A DNA stretch of 64,000 nt from Azotobacter salinestris. GTDB lineage: Bacteria > Pseudomonadota > Gammaproteobacteria > Pseudomonadales > Pseudomonadaceae. Made by a program: the position numbers and the translations under genes. Numbering within the stretch: position 1 is the stretch's first letter; each line of letters opens with the position of its first letter. The notes below the pieces were generated by a model. The model searched no databases, was not told the DNA's origin, and saw nothing but the letters and a program-made list of their open reading frames with translations. The stretch spans positions 3,703,001 to 3,767,000 of the forward strand of contig NZ_CP045302.1 of assembly GCF_009363155.1 (NCBI RefSeq). The letters run 5' to 3'. Shown one piece after another: positions 8,939 to 18,972 of this stretch.

Positions 8939-10462
8939 TCAGATGCCGAAGTCCACGTCGAAGAGATCGCCGACCTCGCCAGCGGTGGCGGAGACGTCCT
9001 TCTGCCGCGCCGCCACGAAGCCGTCGAGATCGTCTTCGGCCACCAGCGCGACGTGCTCGGCGGCGTAGCGGGCGTTGCGCACCTTGGCCCATGGGTAGAA
9101 GAGGCCCAGGGTGAGCACCATGCCGAGCAGGTTCACCGCCATCAGTCGGGCATAGCTGCCGAGCGCGTAGCGGGCCTCGAAGCCGTTGCCGGCCAACAGG
9201 GTGTGACCGTAGCGCAGGTTGGCGAACTTGACGCTGAACCAGGCGAAGGCGGCGAGATAGGCCAGCGCCATCGCCGGCACGCTGAGCGGTGCGAAGAGGG
9301 AGCCGAGGAGCATGCCCGCGATGCCGCCGCCGATGAGGATTGCCAGCGCGCCGAGAAACATTCCGTAGAAGACCTTGACCCCGGCGCCGAACTCGAAGCG
9401 GCAGGTGCCGTAGCGGCTGTTGCCGATGATGAAGCACTGCTGCCTGTGGAAGGCCATCGGCATCAGCAGGCCGAGCGTCAGCACGCCCAGCAGCGGCCAC
9501 AGCAGGAAGACCATCGCCGCCTCGCCCACCTTGCCCTCGAAGCCGAAGCGCACGCCCCGCCAGGCGCTGTTGAGGTTACGGAAGCTCAGGCCCTTGACCA
9601 TGATCCACGGCAGCGCCACGAGAAAGGCCAGCATCAGCCCCAGGCTGAGGAAGGGCGAGACGAGGTCCGCGCCGGAATAGAGCATCAGGCACACGAAGGC
9701 GATGATACGGCCCTTGAGAATCTTCAACGGATCGCCGAGATAGTCGAAGCTGCTGCCGTCCAGCACGGTGTTGCCGTAGAAATAGCGCTGGGTGCGTACC
9801 TTGGCCCAGGCGGAATACACCCCCAGGGTAACGATGGTGAGCAGCAGGTTGACGATCCAGATGCGGAAGAACTCGAAGCCGTTGCCATGGAACTCGAAGG
9901 GCACGGAGCGCGGCTCGGCCTGGCGCGCCGCAGCAGGACGCACCGTGGCGCCGGCTGGCGCCGCCTCGGGACGTGGCCGTGCGGTCACCATGGCTTGGCC
10001 GGGGAGGGCGACGCCGTCCGCCGCTGCGGGGGCCGCCGGAACTGCCGCTGCCCCCGGCGCATGGCGTGCGACGGGCGCGGGCCGGACGCTCTTGGCGGAA
10101 GCGCCGCTGTCCAGCGGTTCGCGAGCCTGCGGCACCGCCAGCCGCGCCGCCCCAGTGGCTGCAGGCTGCGTCGGAGCGGCCGCGATCGGCGGAACCGGTG
10201 TGGGTGCCGACGGCAGCCGCTGCGGCGCGGCCGCTGCCTCCAGCCTGACCTGCGCGCCGATGCTTTCCAGCCTGAGGCGGTAGCGATCCGCCACGTCTCG
10301 ACTCAGGCCCTTCTTGAGCACCACCCTGGGCTGCGAGAAAAGCAGCTCCAGCTTGTCCGCTCCCAGGCCGAACATCCGACCGAAGCCTTCCTTGACCTGC
10401 TCCCGGCTGTATCCATCGAGGATCTCGCCGCGGAATACCACCGCATACCCTGCTTCCGACAT
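8939..10462 (-). CDS. DUF898 (YjgN-like) multi-pass membrane protein
   Basis: A 507-residue protein in three parts. Residues 1-80 form a small domain (VFRGEILDGY, LFSQPRVVLKKGLSRDVADRY) often attached to DUF805/DUF898 proteins. Residues 80-190 are a low-complexity Pro/Ala linker. The rest is a DUF898 membrane domain with paired motifs NLLLTIVTLGVYSAWAKVR and MVLTLGLFYPWAKVRNARY, so it is built from an internal repeat. ATG 10462 has a good GGAGG site. It is co-transcribed with the M48 peptidase; pairing of a DUF898 membrane protein with an M48 protease suggests a shared envelope function. That function is not known. Confidence 0.82.
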   Translation of the reverse strand: MSEAGYAVVFRGEILDGYSREQVKEGFGRMFGLGADKLELLFSQPRVVLKKGLSRDVADRYRLRLESIGAQVRLEAAAAPQRLPSAPTPVPPIAAAPTQPAATGAARLAVPQAREPLDSGASAKSVRPAPVARHAPGAAAVPAAPAAADGVALPGQAMVTARPRPEAAPAGATVRPAAARQAEPRSVPFEFHGNGFEFFRIWIVNLLLTIVTLGVYSAWAKVRTQRYFYGNTVLDGSSFDYLGDPLKILKGRIIAFVCLMLYSGADLVSPFLSLGLMLAFLVALPWIMVKGLSFRNLNSAWRGVRFGFEGKVGEAAMVFLLWPLLGVLTLGLLMPMAFHRQQCFIIGNSRYGTCRFEFGAGVKVFYGMFLGALAILIGGGIAGMLLGSLFAPLSVPAMALAYLAAFAWFSVKFANLRYGHTLLAGNGFEARYALGSYARLMAVNLLGMVLTLGLFYPWAKVRNARYAAEHVALVAEDDLDGFVAARQKDVSATAGEVGDLFDVDFGI

Positions 10463-10687
10463 CGACGCCTCCCTACGGCCCCGCATTTCTCGATCGATTT
10501 CCGCCGGTGTCCCTTGCCTGCCCGCGACCTGACGCGGGTTTCGACCGGCTCTCGCGGGCATGATAGGGGCAGTTGCACTACACCAACTGCCGCGACGCAC
10601 GGCCGGTGTGACAGCCGTCGCACTCCGGCCCGGGCGATGCCGGCCTTGTGCAAACGCCATGCATCGCCGGCGCAGCACGTGGCGGGC

Positions 10688-10807
10688 TTTCGGACCAGCA
10701 CCCGTGCCGAGGTCAGGATGAGCCTCAAGAGGCGCTATCCCCGGCACTACTGGCCGGACGATCCGCTGATCGCCGAACCGACCGCCCGGGCCAGGCCGCG
10801 GCGGTAG
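10688..10807 (+). pseudogene. Degenerate duplicate of the hrpB 3' end
   Basis: In frame with no start of its own, this segment encodes SLKRRYPRHYWPDDPL followed by the same AEPTARARPR tail as HrpB, ending in TAG. Similarity to the genuine hrpB end continues upstream through AEV and a shared Phe, then fades, and continues about 12 bases past the stop codon (CCCGTCTGCCG in both). It lies in an otherwise gene-free 411-bp gap (10463-10873) between the DUF898 gene and the SDR gene. It and the true hrpB end form direct repeats around a 2.8-kb segment. Confidence 0.8.
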
Positions 10808-10873
10808 TCCCCGTCTGCCGAGCTATGCTGGAAGGTCTTGGCGGGAACGCTCTCGCCACTCCAGGGAGACGGC

Positions 10874-11629
10874 ATGCATCGCAAGGTCTTTGCCAGCAGG
10901 GTATTCGAGCGTCAGGTGGCGCTGATCAGCGGCGGCTGCTCCGGCGTCGGCCGGGCACTGGCGGTGCGCCTGGCGCAGGCCGGCGCACACCTGGCGCTGC
11001 TCGACCTCGACGCATTGGCGCTGGACAGCCTGGTCGAGCATCTGGCCGACCACCACAACACCGAGGCGCTCGGCCTGCCCTGCGACGTGACCGACGCGCA
11101 GGCGGTGGAGCGCGCCGTGGCGCTGGTCGGCGAACGCTTCGGCGGCATCGATCTGCTGGCCTGCTGCGCCGCCGCCCGCCAGCGGGGTGCCGTCCTCGAC
11201 AGCGGGCCGGAGGTGTTCCGGCAGGTCATGGAGGTCAACTTCTTCGGCGCCCTGCATTGTGCCCGGGCGGCGCTGCCCAGCCTGCTCGCGCGGCGCGGGC
11301 AGATCGTCGTGGCTGGCGCATTGCAGGCCTTCAGCTCGCCGCAGGTCGGCCACGCTGCCGAGGCCGCCAGCCGGCAGGCCCTGCTCGGGCTGTTCGAAAC
11401 GCTGCGCCTGGAGGTGGCGCCGGACGGGGTCAACGTGATGCTGGTCTGCCCCGGCCATGCCGGCGATCCGCAGTGCGACGGCCTGCCCGCCGACGAGGCG
11501 GCGAACCGGCCGCCCACGGCCCAGGACATCGCCGAGGCGATCTTCCAGGGGGCGCTGCGCCGCCGTCATCTGCTGGTGCTGTCCGGCCGCGACTGGCGCG
11601 CCCGGTTGCTGGCGCGGCTTGCGCAATAG
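10874..11629 (+). CDS. Short-chain dehydrogenase/reductase-like protein with altered active site
   Basis: A 251-residue Rossmann-fold protein. The cofactor-binding SGGCSGVGRAL motif (TGxxxGxG type) is at about residue 18, a DLDAL sequence follows beta-2, and CDVTDAQ binds the adenine region. The structural NAG motif reads CCAAA and the catalytic Ser strand reads IVVAGAL. Where YxxxK is expected the sequence is EAASRQAL, so Tyr and Lys appear replaced by Glu and Arg. ATG 10874 follows AGGGAGA. It may be a non-catalytic or unusual SDR. It begins 66 bp after the hrpB remnant and is not obviously in an operon. Confidence 0.8.
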   Translation: MHRKVFASRVFERQVALISGGCSGVGRALAVRLAQAGAHLALLDLDALALDSLVEHLADHHNTEALGLPCDVTDAQAVERAVALVGERFGGIDLLACCAAARQRGAVLDSGPEVFRQVMEVNFFGALHCARAALPSLLARRGQIVVAGALQAFSSPQVGHAAEAASRQALLGLFETLRLEVAPDGVNVMLVCPGHAGDPQCDGLPADEAANRPPTAQDIAEAIFQGALRRRHLLVLSGRDWRARLLARLAQ

Positions 11630-11901
11630 CCGCCGCCGGCCTGGTGGGCCGGGCTGGAAGGTGGGGGTGAGGTGGGGGAGGGCTTGTCGGCGGCAGCGGG
11701 ACAGGATATGAACATGCCCGCCCGGCACGACTCCGATCGCCGAAGCCGGCCTTCGAACTCCGGCACGGGCCGTGGAATAATCGCTTCGTTTCGTCGTCAG
11801 CTGTCCTTTTCGTCCGGCGCCGCCTCGCTTGTTGTCCACTTTTCGAGCAACCCTGCAAATTTTGCGGGTAAAATGGCGCCTTTACATATTGGTGGCCTGT
11901 C

Positions 11902-13230
<1,329 letters not shown>

Positions 13231-13391
13231 CCCTAGAGCCTGTGCGCCGGTGTTCGTGCATGCTGAACGTGGTCTGCGGGTTGACTTGTCGCATCGGGGG
13301 CTCGACTTTTGGACTTGCCCTTATCAAACCGGACACCGCAACCCCGTTAAGTTGATGTTGCGGTCATCCGCCTGAATTCCCGAGGCGAGCG

Positions 13392-14162
13392 CTAGTTCAG
13401 GGCGCTGTGCGGATGCTCTTCGTTGTAATGCTGGAAGGCAATCTCTAGGTTGCGCAGTGCCGTCAGGCAGTCCGGTCTGGGCATGTGGGCGATGTAGTCG
13501 CGCTTCATCGTTTTCACGAAGCTTTCCGCCATGCCGTTGCTCTGCGGGCTGCAGACCGGCGTGGTCAGCGGCAGCAAGCCAATCTCCCGGGCGAAGGCCC
13601 GGGTCTGCTCGGCGGTGTAGGCCGAGCCGTTGTCGCTCAACCATTGGATCGGTGCGGGCGGCAACGTCTGGCCGAAGCGCCTCTCGACGGCCTCGAGCAT
13701 GACATCGCGAACATCGTCACCGCTGTAGCCGTGGGGGCTGGCCACCCAACTGATGGCTTCCCGGTCGCAGCAATCCAGGGCGAAGGTCACGCGCAGGCGA
13801 TCGCCATCGTCGCAGCGAAATTCGAAGCCATCCGAGCACCAGCGGGTGTTGCTCGTCTCGACCGCCACGCGACCGTCATGACGGCGCGCGACGCCTGGCT
13901 TCTTACAGCGCCGCTCCAGCAGCAACCTGTGGTCACGCATCACCCGGCGGTAGCCGTAACTGGGCAAGTCAGAAACTGTGCCCCTGATCCGTTCTACCAA
14001 CGCCGCATCGTCGATCGTACGCCGACGTCGAAGCTTCAGTTTTTCAGGTGCCTGCTTGATTCGAGCCGTCAGTTGCGAGCGCGACACACCGAGACTTTCG
14101 CTGAGCAGCTTCACTGGTCGTCCCCTCGCTGGGCTCCCCCGGCAATAAGGGTGAGTGCGCAA
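13392..14162 (-). CDS. IS3-family transposase OrfB (DDE domain)
   Basis: A 256-residue catalytic half of the transposase, probably made as an OrfAB fusion by ribosomal frameshifting. It contains the HTH_21 segment ([15 protein letters not shown]) and the rve integrase core. The region begins [10 protein letters not shown], has the second Asp in [12 protein letters not shown], and ends with the Glu in [18 protein letters not shown], giving a full D-D-35-E triad. The C-terminus [10 protein letters not shown] is close to complete. The visible ATG is not necessarily used. It lies in a different frame from OrfA, with an overlap of about 119 bp. Confidence 0.88.
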   Translation of the reverse strand: MRTHPYCRGSPARGRPVKLLSESLGVSRSQLTARIKQAPEKLKLRRRRTIDDAALVERIRGTVSDLPSYGYRRVMRDHRLLLERRCKKPGVARRHDGRVAVETSNTRWCSDGFEFRCDDGDRLRVTFALDCCDREAISWVASPHGYSGDDVRDVMLEAVERRFGQTLPPAPIQWLSDNGSAYTAEQTRAFAREIGLLPLTTPVCSPQSNGMAESFVKTMKRDYIAHMPRPDCLTALRNLEIAFQHYNEEHPHSALN

Positions 14163-14511
14163 TCCATTTTCGCGAGCGCGCGATCTCCACAGCTTCCCTG
14201 AGAGCTTCGGCTTTCATGGTTTTCTTGCCCAGCATCCGCTGCAGCTCGCGGATCTGCTTCATCGCGTCGGCCAGCTCCGAGGCGGGCACCACGGCTTCGC
14301 CGACACTGACTGCCGACAGGCTGCCGTCCTGGTAAAGCTTGCGCCAATGGAACAGCTGGTTGGGATTGATGCCGTTATGCCTGGCCACCACCGAGACGCT
14401 TTGTCCCGGCTCCAGGCTCTCGCGAACCATGGCGAGCTTCTCCTCGACGCTCCAGCGGCGACGCCGCTCCTGGCCGAGCACTTCGATGTGTCTGTCTTTG
14501 CTGGTAGTCAT
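14044..14511 (-). CDS. IS3-family transposase OrfA (helix-turn-helix)
   Basis: A DNA-binding half of the transposase. The N-terminal HTH reads [20 protein letters not shown] with WRKLYQDG, followed by a leucine-zipper-like helix ([19 protein letters not shown]). It runs to about 155 residues, longer than the ~120 typical of this group. The extra tail after SPLLPG looks like out-of-frame OrfB sequence, so a small insertion near 14120-14140 may have displaced the normal stop. Whether the element is still active is therefore uncertain. Confidence 0.82.
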   Translation of the reverse strand: MTTSKDRHIEVLGQERRRRWSVEEKLAMVRESLEPGQSVSVVARHNGINPNQLFHWRKLYQDGSLSAVSVGEAVVPASELADAMKQIRELQRMLGKKTMKAEALREAVEIARSRKWIAHSPLLPGEPSEGTTSEAAQRKSRCVALATDGSNQAGT

Positions 14512-14563
14512 AAACACAACCGTTTGCCTATCCCTTTATGGTGAGGGGGAAACGGTGTCCGGT

Positions 14564-14975
14564 ATTTCAGGGGGGCGTTCAGGTGGAGAGTCGATAAGGA
14601 GGTGCTGAAAGGTTCATGAAAGTTATGGCGACTACCATGAAGCTCCTGAGCCTCAACATGCGCCTTGGTTCCTCTTGCGCATACTGAACGTAATGCTACT
14701 GGCTCATAAAAATGGATGATTTATTGATATGAAATATATTTTCTATTTTTGCTTGCGTAAGATTTATTAGAAAATCAGTAGGTTGGTGAGCTTATGGCGC
14801 AGTGGGGTGGTGCCTTTGGTGGTATTAGGATTTTGCCGCTGCTATAGCGTTTTCTTATGCTTGCAAGCGTGTAGGGTCTAATTCAGATTGAAAAAGGCAG
14901 GTTCACCAAAAGACTAGTGCCTGCGCGTTAAAGGGTGCCGCTATCGATTGTTCAACAAGGATGTGAGGGACTGAA
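14564..14975. other. AT-rich leader region of the citrate-lyase-like operon
   Basis: This 412-bp gap between the IS3 element and the first citrate-lyase-like gene has no supported gene. It is markedly AT-rich for this genome, especially 14705-14790, which is dominated by A/T runs such as ATATATTTTCTATTTTTG. The promoter of the operon is probably here. A ribosome-binding stretch (AAGGATGTGAGGG) precedes ATG 14976. The base composition argues that island DNA continues to the IS boundary. Confidence 0.6.
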
Positions 14976-16259
14976 ATGCAAATTACCGGCATGCTTCATG
15001 GGGCAAGATTGCTAGAGCTCGTTGGTTTTCCAGCAGCTGAGGTGTTGGGGCCTGACGCCACCGAGCAAGACATCAAGTCGATGCTGGACCGGCATGGTCA
15101 GATATTTATTAAACCTGTGTTTAAAGGTGGTGTTGGTAAAAAAGGAAAGGCAGGCCTTGTTGGGAAAGCCAAAGATCTCAAGAGTGTGTTGCTGGAAAAA
15201 GAGCGCCTTTATTTTGCGTGCCATGAGAGTGGGTGTCAGCAAGTAAAGGCCAATGGTGTTACGTTTGAGGCTGGAGTTCCGGCTGAGCATGAGATCTACT
15301 TTTCTATAACAGATTCCACCCGATTTCGGGCGCCCGCCATGACGCTGACTCACCTGGGTGGGGTAGATATTGAGGACGTAGATAAAGAGAATGTCGCTGT
15401 AATTCCCTTCGATCCGCTTACTGGACTCAAGGCGTTCGTCGTTGCTAATGCACTGACGAGCATTGGTGCACCCAAAGAAGTTATCTCCCCCCTGGTGCAA
15501 CAGCTCCCGAAACTTTGGGAGCTGTTTCATGGCTTTGGCATGACGACATTGGAGCTGAATCCAATCCGTATGCGGATAGATCGTAACGGACGATTGTCGC
15601 CTGTCGCCTGTGATTTTAAATGTAGCTTTGATCGTGATGACCCTCGCTGGATGCGCTTGGGCATACCACCTCAGGTCTTCGCGGCTGATTATTCTGACTT
15701 CGAGCAGGAAATCAATTCTCTTCGTACGCACCAAGGGCAGAGTGATGTATATGTAATTAATGCCAATGGAACTGTTCTTGCGCCTACCTTTGGCGGCGGT
15801 GCCAATTCGCTGGTTACCGAGATGTTGGGGGACGATGCGATTATTTCCACTGATTTTGGTGGTAATCCGCCATATTCCAAGATGAAGGAAGTGGCCCGCA
15901 TTTGCTTCAATCACTGGCTGGCACAGGCAAATGTGCTGTTCATTATAGGTGGGAAGTCCAATAATACCGATATCTACGAGACTTTCCGGGCAATGGCTGA
16001 CGCCTTGCGCGAGTACTTTAGTGAGCATGGGCCTACGCCGCTTTACGTTGTGCTGGGGCGTGGTGGGCCGAATCTGGTCCGAGGTATGGGGGCGTTACGC
16101 GATACCTGTGATGCATTGGGGTTGCCTTATCGATTTTTTGGCTTCGACTCGGATATCAGCGAAGTCATTCAGTATGCGAAGAAAGCTGATCTCTGGATGA
16201 AGTCGGGTGGACGTGGCCAAGTGGCGCGTCGACTTGGTCTCCCTGCCTGTGAGGTGTGA
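14976..16259 (+). CDS. ATP-citrate-lyase-like subunit, ATP-grasp half (AclB-like)
   Basis: A 427-residue protein matching the N-terminal half of ATP-citrate lyase and the beta subunit of succinyl-CoA synthetase. Recognisable parts are FIKPVFKGGVGKKGKAGLVG (nucleotide-binding lysines, near residue 45), LGGVDIEDVD near 127 (LGGVDVGDVD in ACLY), TLELNPIRM near 190, and the citrate-binding-type segment TFGGGANSLVTEM near 272. GRGGPNLVRGMGAL near 355 follows. It should use ATP to make an acyl phosphate on its partner subunit. The next gene starts 10 bp downstream. GC content is visibly lower than in flanking genes. The true acid substrate is unproven. Confidence 0.85.
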   Translation: MQITGMLHGARLLELVGFPAAEVLGPDATEQDIKSMLDRHGQIFIKPVFKGGVGKKGKAGLVGKAKDLKSVLLEKERLYFACHESGCQQVKANGVTFEAGVPAEHEIYFSITDSTRFRAPAMTLTHLGGVDIEDVDKENVAVIPFDPLTGLKAFVVANALTSIGAPKEVISPLVQQLPKLWELFHGFGMTTLELNPIRMRIDRNGRLSPVACDFKCSFDRDDPRWMRLGIPPQVFAADYSDFEQEINSLRTHQGQSDVYVINANGTVLAPTFGGGANSLVTEMLGDDAIISTDFGGNPPYSKMKEVARICFNHWLAQANVLFIIGGKSNNTDIYETFRAMADALREYFSEHGPTPLYVVLGRGGPNLVRGMGALRDTCDALGLPYRFFGFDSDISEVIQYAKKADLWMKSGGRGQVARRLGLPACEV

Positions 16260-16269
16260 GGACGATTTC

Positions 16270-18972
16270 ATGAATAATCGTAAAAAACCTTCTGTCGGCA
16301 GCTTCAAGTATCACGTCGGTATTTCATCTCTCAGCGAGATCGCCACGCGGGAAGATAGAGTATGTGTGTTGAATATCTTGGGAGGGGAGTCGAGCGTCGT
16401 CACACCGATCAGCCATACGTACTCGGGCGGTAACGTCGTATTCGGTACGGCGCCAGGCAAGGCTGGACAGGTATTGTCCACGCCGAGAGGCGACATTCCC
16501 GTTTATAACAGTGTCCTCGAGGGCCTGGAAGCGGGCCATCATTTCAATTGTGGGGTAGTTTATCTGCCGCCTTTGGCGGCGCGGGATGGCGTTGCTGAAC
16601 TGATAAGGGTGAATCCGGATCTCCGCAAGATCTTCATCATCACCGAAAAAATATCAGCACACGACGCCCGTGAAATTCGCGCCATGGGGCAGCAACATGG
16701 CGTCGACATCTTTGGCGCAAATTGCTTGGGTGTGGCTGACTCCTGGAGCCAGGTCCGCATCGGGGGGGCATTGGGCGGCGACAATCCGGCTGACGCACTC
16801 CGACCTGGCTCCATCGCCATTTTCTCGAACTCCGGAGGATTTTCCACCACCATCACCCAGTATCTACGCATGGCGGGCTGGGGAACCTCCACGGTGATAT
16901 CCAGTGGCAAGGATGTCTACATCCAGTATGCCGCACCGGAGTTCGCATATGCCTTGGGCAACGACGAGCGCAGTAAAGCTGCCGTCCTGTATTGCGAGCC
17001 AGGGGGTTACTACGAGTTTGATGCCGATTTCACCAAGCCGGTGGTGGCCTGCGTGGTGGGCCGGTGGAAAAGCAAGCTGACTCGCGCAGTTGGACATGCT
17101 GGGGCTATGGCGGGTGGAAGCGATGATGCGATCGCTAAAGAGCGCTGGTTCATGGAGCGTTTTGGTGTGGACGGTGTGTTCACTCCTGACGATCCACACT
17201 TTTCCTCCAAGGGAGCGCTAGTAACCAACATTGCTCATATTCCCGCGGCACTTACGGCAGTAATGAAGGCCAATGGAGTCCGACCAGATTTCGAGCCCGA
17301 GGGGAGTCTGGCGCTTAAAGCGTGGTTTGGATCTGATCAGGGTATAAGTCTTCATCCTGAACTCATGGTGCCTGTCGTCGAGGCCGTATCACCCTACAAT
17401 GAGCAAATAACACAACTTAACAAACAAATCGGTATCGTGTTCCCCCGCCAAACTCTCAAGGACGCGTCAGGCGCATCTCACATGGATCCACTGAGCCAAG
17501 TGAGCAGCTTGTACGGCGTTTCTATGCTTCAAGCTGCCCAGCAGCCTTTGGAGAGCAATGTTTGCCTTGCGCTGATACGTGAAAGTGGAGGCGCACGGGA
17601 GCAGCAATTGATCAATGCTGCTGTTGCATCTTTTGTAAATCTTTATGGAACTCCGGAATTGGCTGCTGCGCAAGCAAGCCGAGATGCAGGGAATGCCCCT
17701 AATGCCGTATTGGCAGCAGCGTTGGGAATTATTGGGCCACGCAGGCAAGAACGTGCCCGATCTGCTGTTTCACTCCTGATTGACTGCCTGGCGGATGCCT
17801 GCCTCACTGATCCGTTCGATAGGAATTTCGAGATCCTTGGTATCGACCAGGCTCGCGTTAAGGAACTACTGACAGAGCAGTTGGATCGTCGCGCCGAAGA
17901 ATTGATGGTCGGGCTTGAAGAGCGCGGAGTGATGCCTGTTGCAATTCAATGGTTGAAAGGTCTAGGGCATCCTTCTTATGACGCAGTGCTGGCAGCGATT
18001 ACTACCTCATTGGCGTGGGGGGCGTTGATGCGCAAACGCATCTCTAGAATAACGGTCGAAAATCTGCCTTGGTGGATCCAGTTATTTGGGGTACTTATCG
18101 GAGCAAGCGCTGACGCGTCACAACATCAGGAGCACGAATTCTGCGGTGTTAGCAACAGATCCTTGCTTAGAGACCGTTCACTTATCGAGATCGCTTACCT
18201 GGCGCTTTTGAACCGTGTTCCGAGTCCTGCGGATCTCTTTGCATTTCAGACGCTGACTGGGTTATTGCTTACTAATGGCCCCGGTTCAATTTCTGCGCAG
18301 GGTGCAAAAGGTGCAGTGTCGGCTGACGGCCCAGAGATTCCCCAGCGTGTGCAGCTGAACAAGGCACTGATCGGCTTTCTCTCTCATTGCGGCTATACCC
18401 ATGGAGGTAATGGTTACGAAGGCATCGCCTTCCTGGTCGATCAATTCCGAGAGAGCGGGCTGACCGATCCCGGGGCTAAAGAATCCCAGGTCAATGTGAA
18501 GGCACTGGCAGCTCAGGCAGTGAAGCGGTATGCCTCCTATAAAATCAAGTGCAAAAGTGTCGGAATAGAAGTTGCCAGAGTGCCAGGTGTGAATCATCCG
18601 GTGTTCAAGGGCAAGCCGGTCAATTACGATCCTCGAGAAGTATTCATGGCGGACCTCTTTGAAAGTCGGGGAGAAATCAATATATTCCACGACTTCTATC
18701 GAGAGTTGGTGCAGGCTCTGTACGAGGCCGGGGTAACTCGTGATGTGTACTGTGTGAATGTAGATGCCGTTATCGCTGCTCTTCTGCTGAAAATGGTATG
18801 GCAGCCCATGGCGCGTGGCGAAATCAATGAACAAGAGCTTGAGACTGCAGCGTTCACGATTTTCCTTTATCCACGCATGCTCGGCTGCGCTGCGGAAATT
18901 GATGACCATATAAATCGAGGGAAAAACATGGATACTAGAACGCCTGCAAGCCGCTGCAGTTTCGTTGTATAG
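16270..18972 (+). CDS. ATP-citrate-lyase-like subunit with divergent citrate-synthase domain (AclA-like)
   Basis: A 900-residue partner of the preceding gene; ATG 16270 is preferred over upstream in-frame GTGs because of a GAGG site. Residues 1-340 are a succinyl-CoA-synthetase alpha-like unit with the CoA-binding Rossmann part (FSNSGGFSTT near 180) and the phosphohistidine motif VGHAGAMAGG near 275. The C-terminus (about 640-900) resembles the citrate synthase part of ACLY: HCGYTHGGNGYEG, a His in GVNHPVF where ACLY has GHR, and an Asp in CVNVDAVIAALLL. Between them lie some 250 residues without an ACLY counterpart, possibly a second, decayed citrate-synthase-like unit. The expected ADHG histidine segment reads LTNGPG. 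A terminator follows. A citryl-CoA-type ligase/lyase is plausible but the substrate may differ. Confidence 0.78.
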   Translation: MNNRKKPSVGSFKYHVGISSLSEIATREDRVCVLNILGGESSVVTPISHTYSGGNVVFGTAPGKAGQVLSTPRGDIPVYNSVLEGLEAGHHFNCGVVYLPPLAARDGVAELIRVNPDLRKIFIITEKISAHDAREIRAMGQQHGVDIFGANCLGVADSWSQVRIGGALGGDNPADALRPGSIAIFSNSGGFSTTITQYLRMAGWGTSTVISSGKDVYIQYAAPEFAYALGNDERSKAAVLYCEPGGYYEFDADFTKPVVACVVGRWKSKLTRAVGHAGAMAGGSDDAIAKERWFMERFGVDGVFTPDDPHFSSKGALVTNIAHIPAALTAVMKANGVRPDFEPEGSLALKAWFGSDQGISLHPELMVPVVEAVSPYNEQITQLNKQIGIVFPRQTLKDASGASHMDPLSQVSSLYGVSMLQAAQQPLESNVCLALIRESGGAREQQLINAAVASFVNLYGTPELAAAQASRDAGNAPNAVLAAALGIIGPRRQERARSAVSLLIDCLADACLTDPFDRNFEILGIDQARVKELLTEQLDRRAEELMVGLEERGVMPVAIQWLKGLGHPSYDAVLAAITTSLAWGALMRKRISRITVENLPWWIQLFGVLIGASADASQHQEHEFCGVSNRSLLRDRSLIEIAYLALLNRVPSPADLFAFQTLTGLLLTNGPGSISAQGAKGAVSADGPEIPQRVQLNKALIGFLSHCGYTHGGNGYEGIAFLVDQFRESGLTDPGAKESQVNVKALAAQAVKRYASYKIKCKSVGIEVARVPGVNHPVFKGKPVNYDPREVFMADLFESRGEINIFHDFYRELVQALYEAGVTRDVYCVNVDAVIAALLLKMVWQPMARGEINEQELETAAFTIFLYPRMLGCAAEIDDHINRGKNMDTRTPASRCSFVV

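Larger units (their letters stand above)
13328..14563 (-). mobile_element. IS3-family insertion sequence (~1.24 kb)
   Basis: Terminal inverted repeats ACCGGACACCG (13328-13338) and CGGTGTCCGGT (14553-14563) match perfectly over 11 bp and imperfectly further in (CCCC in both). Two overlapping minus-strand genes encode an IS3-type OrfA and a DDE OrfB. Length and organisation are those of the IS2-like group. No clear target-site duplication is visible next to the repeats. It separates rhlE from the lower-GC citrate-lyase-like genes. Confidence 0.85.

Noticed and set aside
9053..10807. Long plus-strand frame ending in the hrpB-like tail
   Set aside because: Most of it is antisense to the DUF898 gene; only the last ~40 codons (the hrpB remnant) have meaning.
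18945..18972. CAAX-like C-terminus on the citrate-lyase-like large subunit (ends CSFVV)
   Set aside because: The cysteine is fifth from the end, not fourth, and bacteria do not normally prenylate their own proteins.
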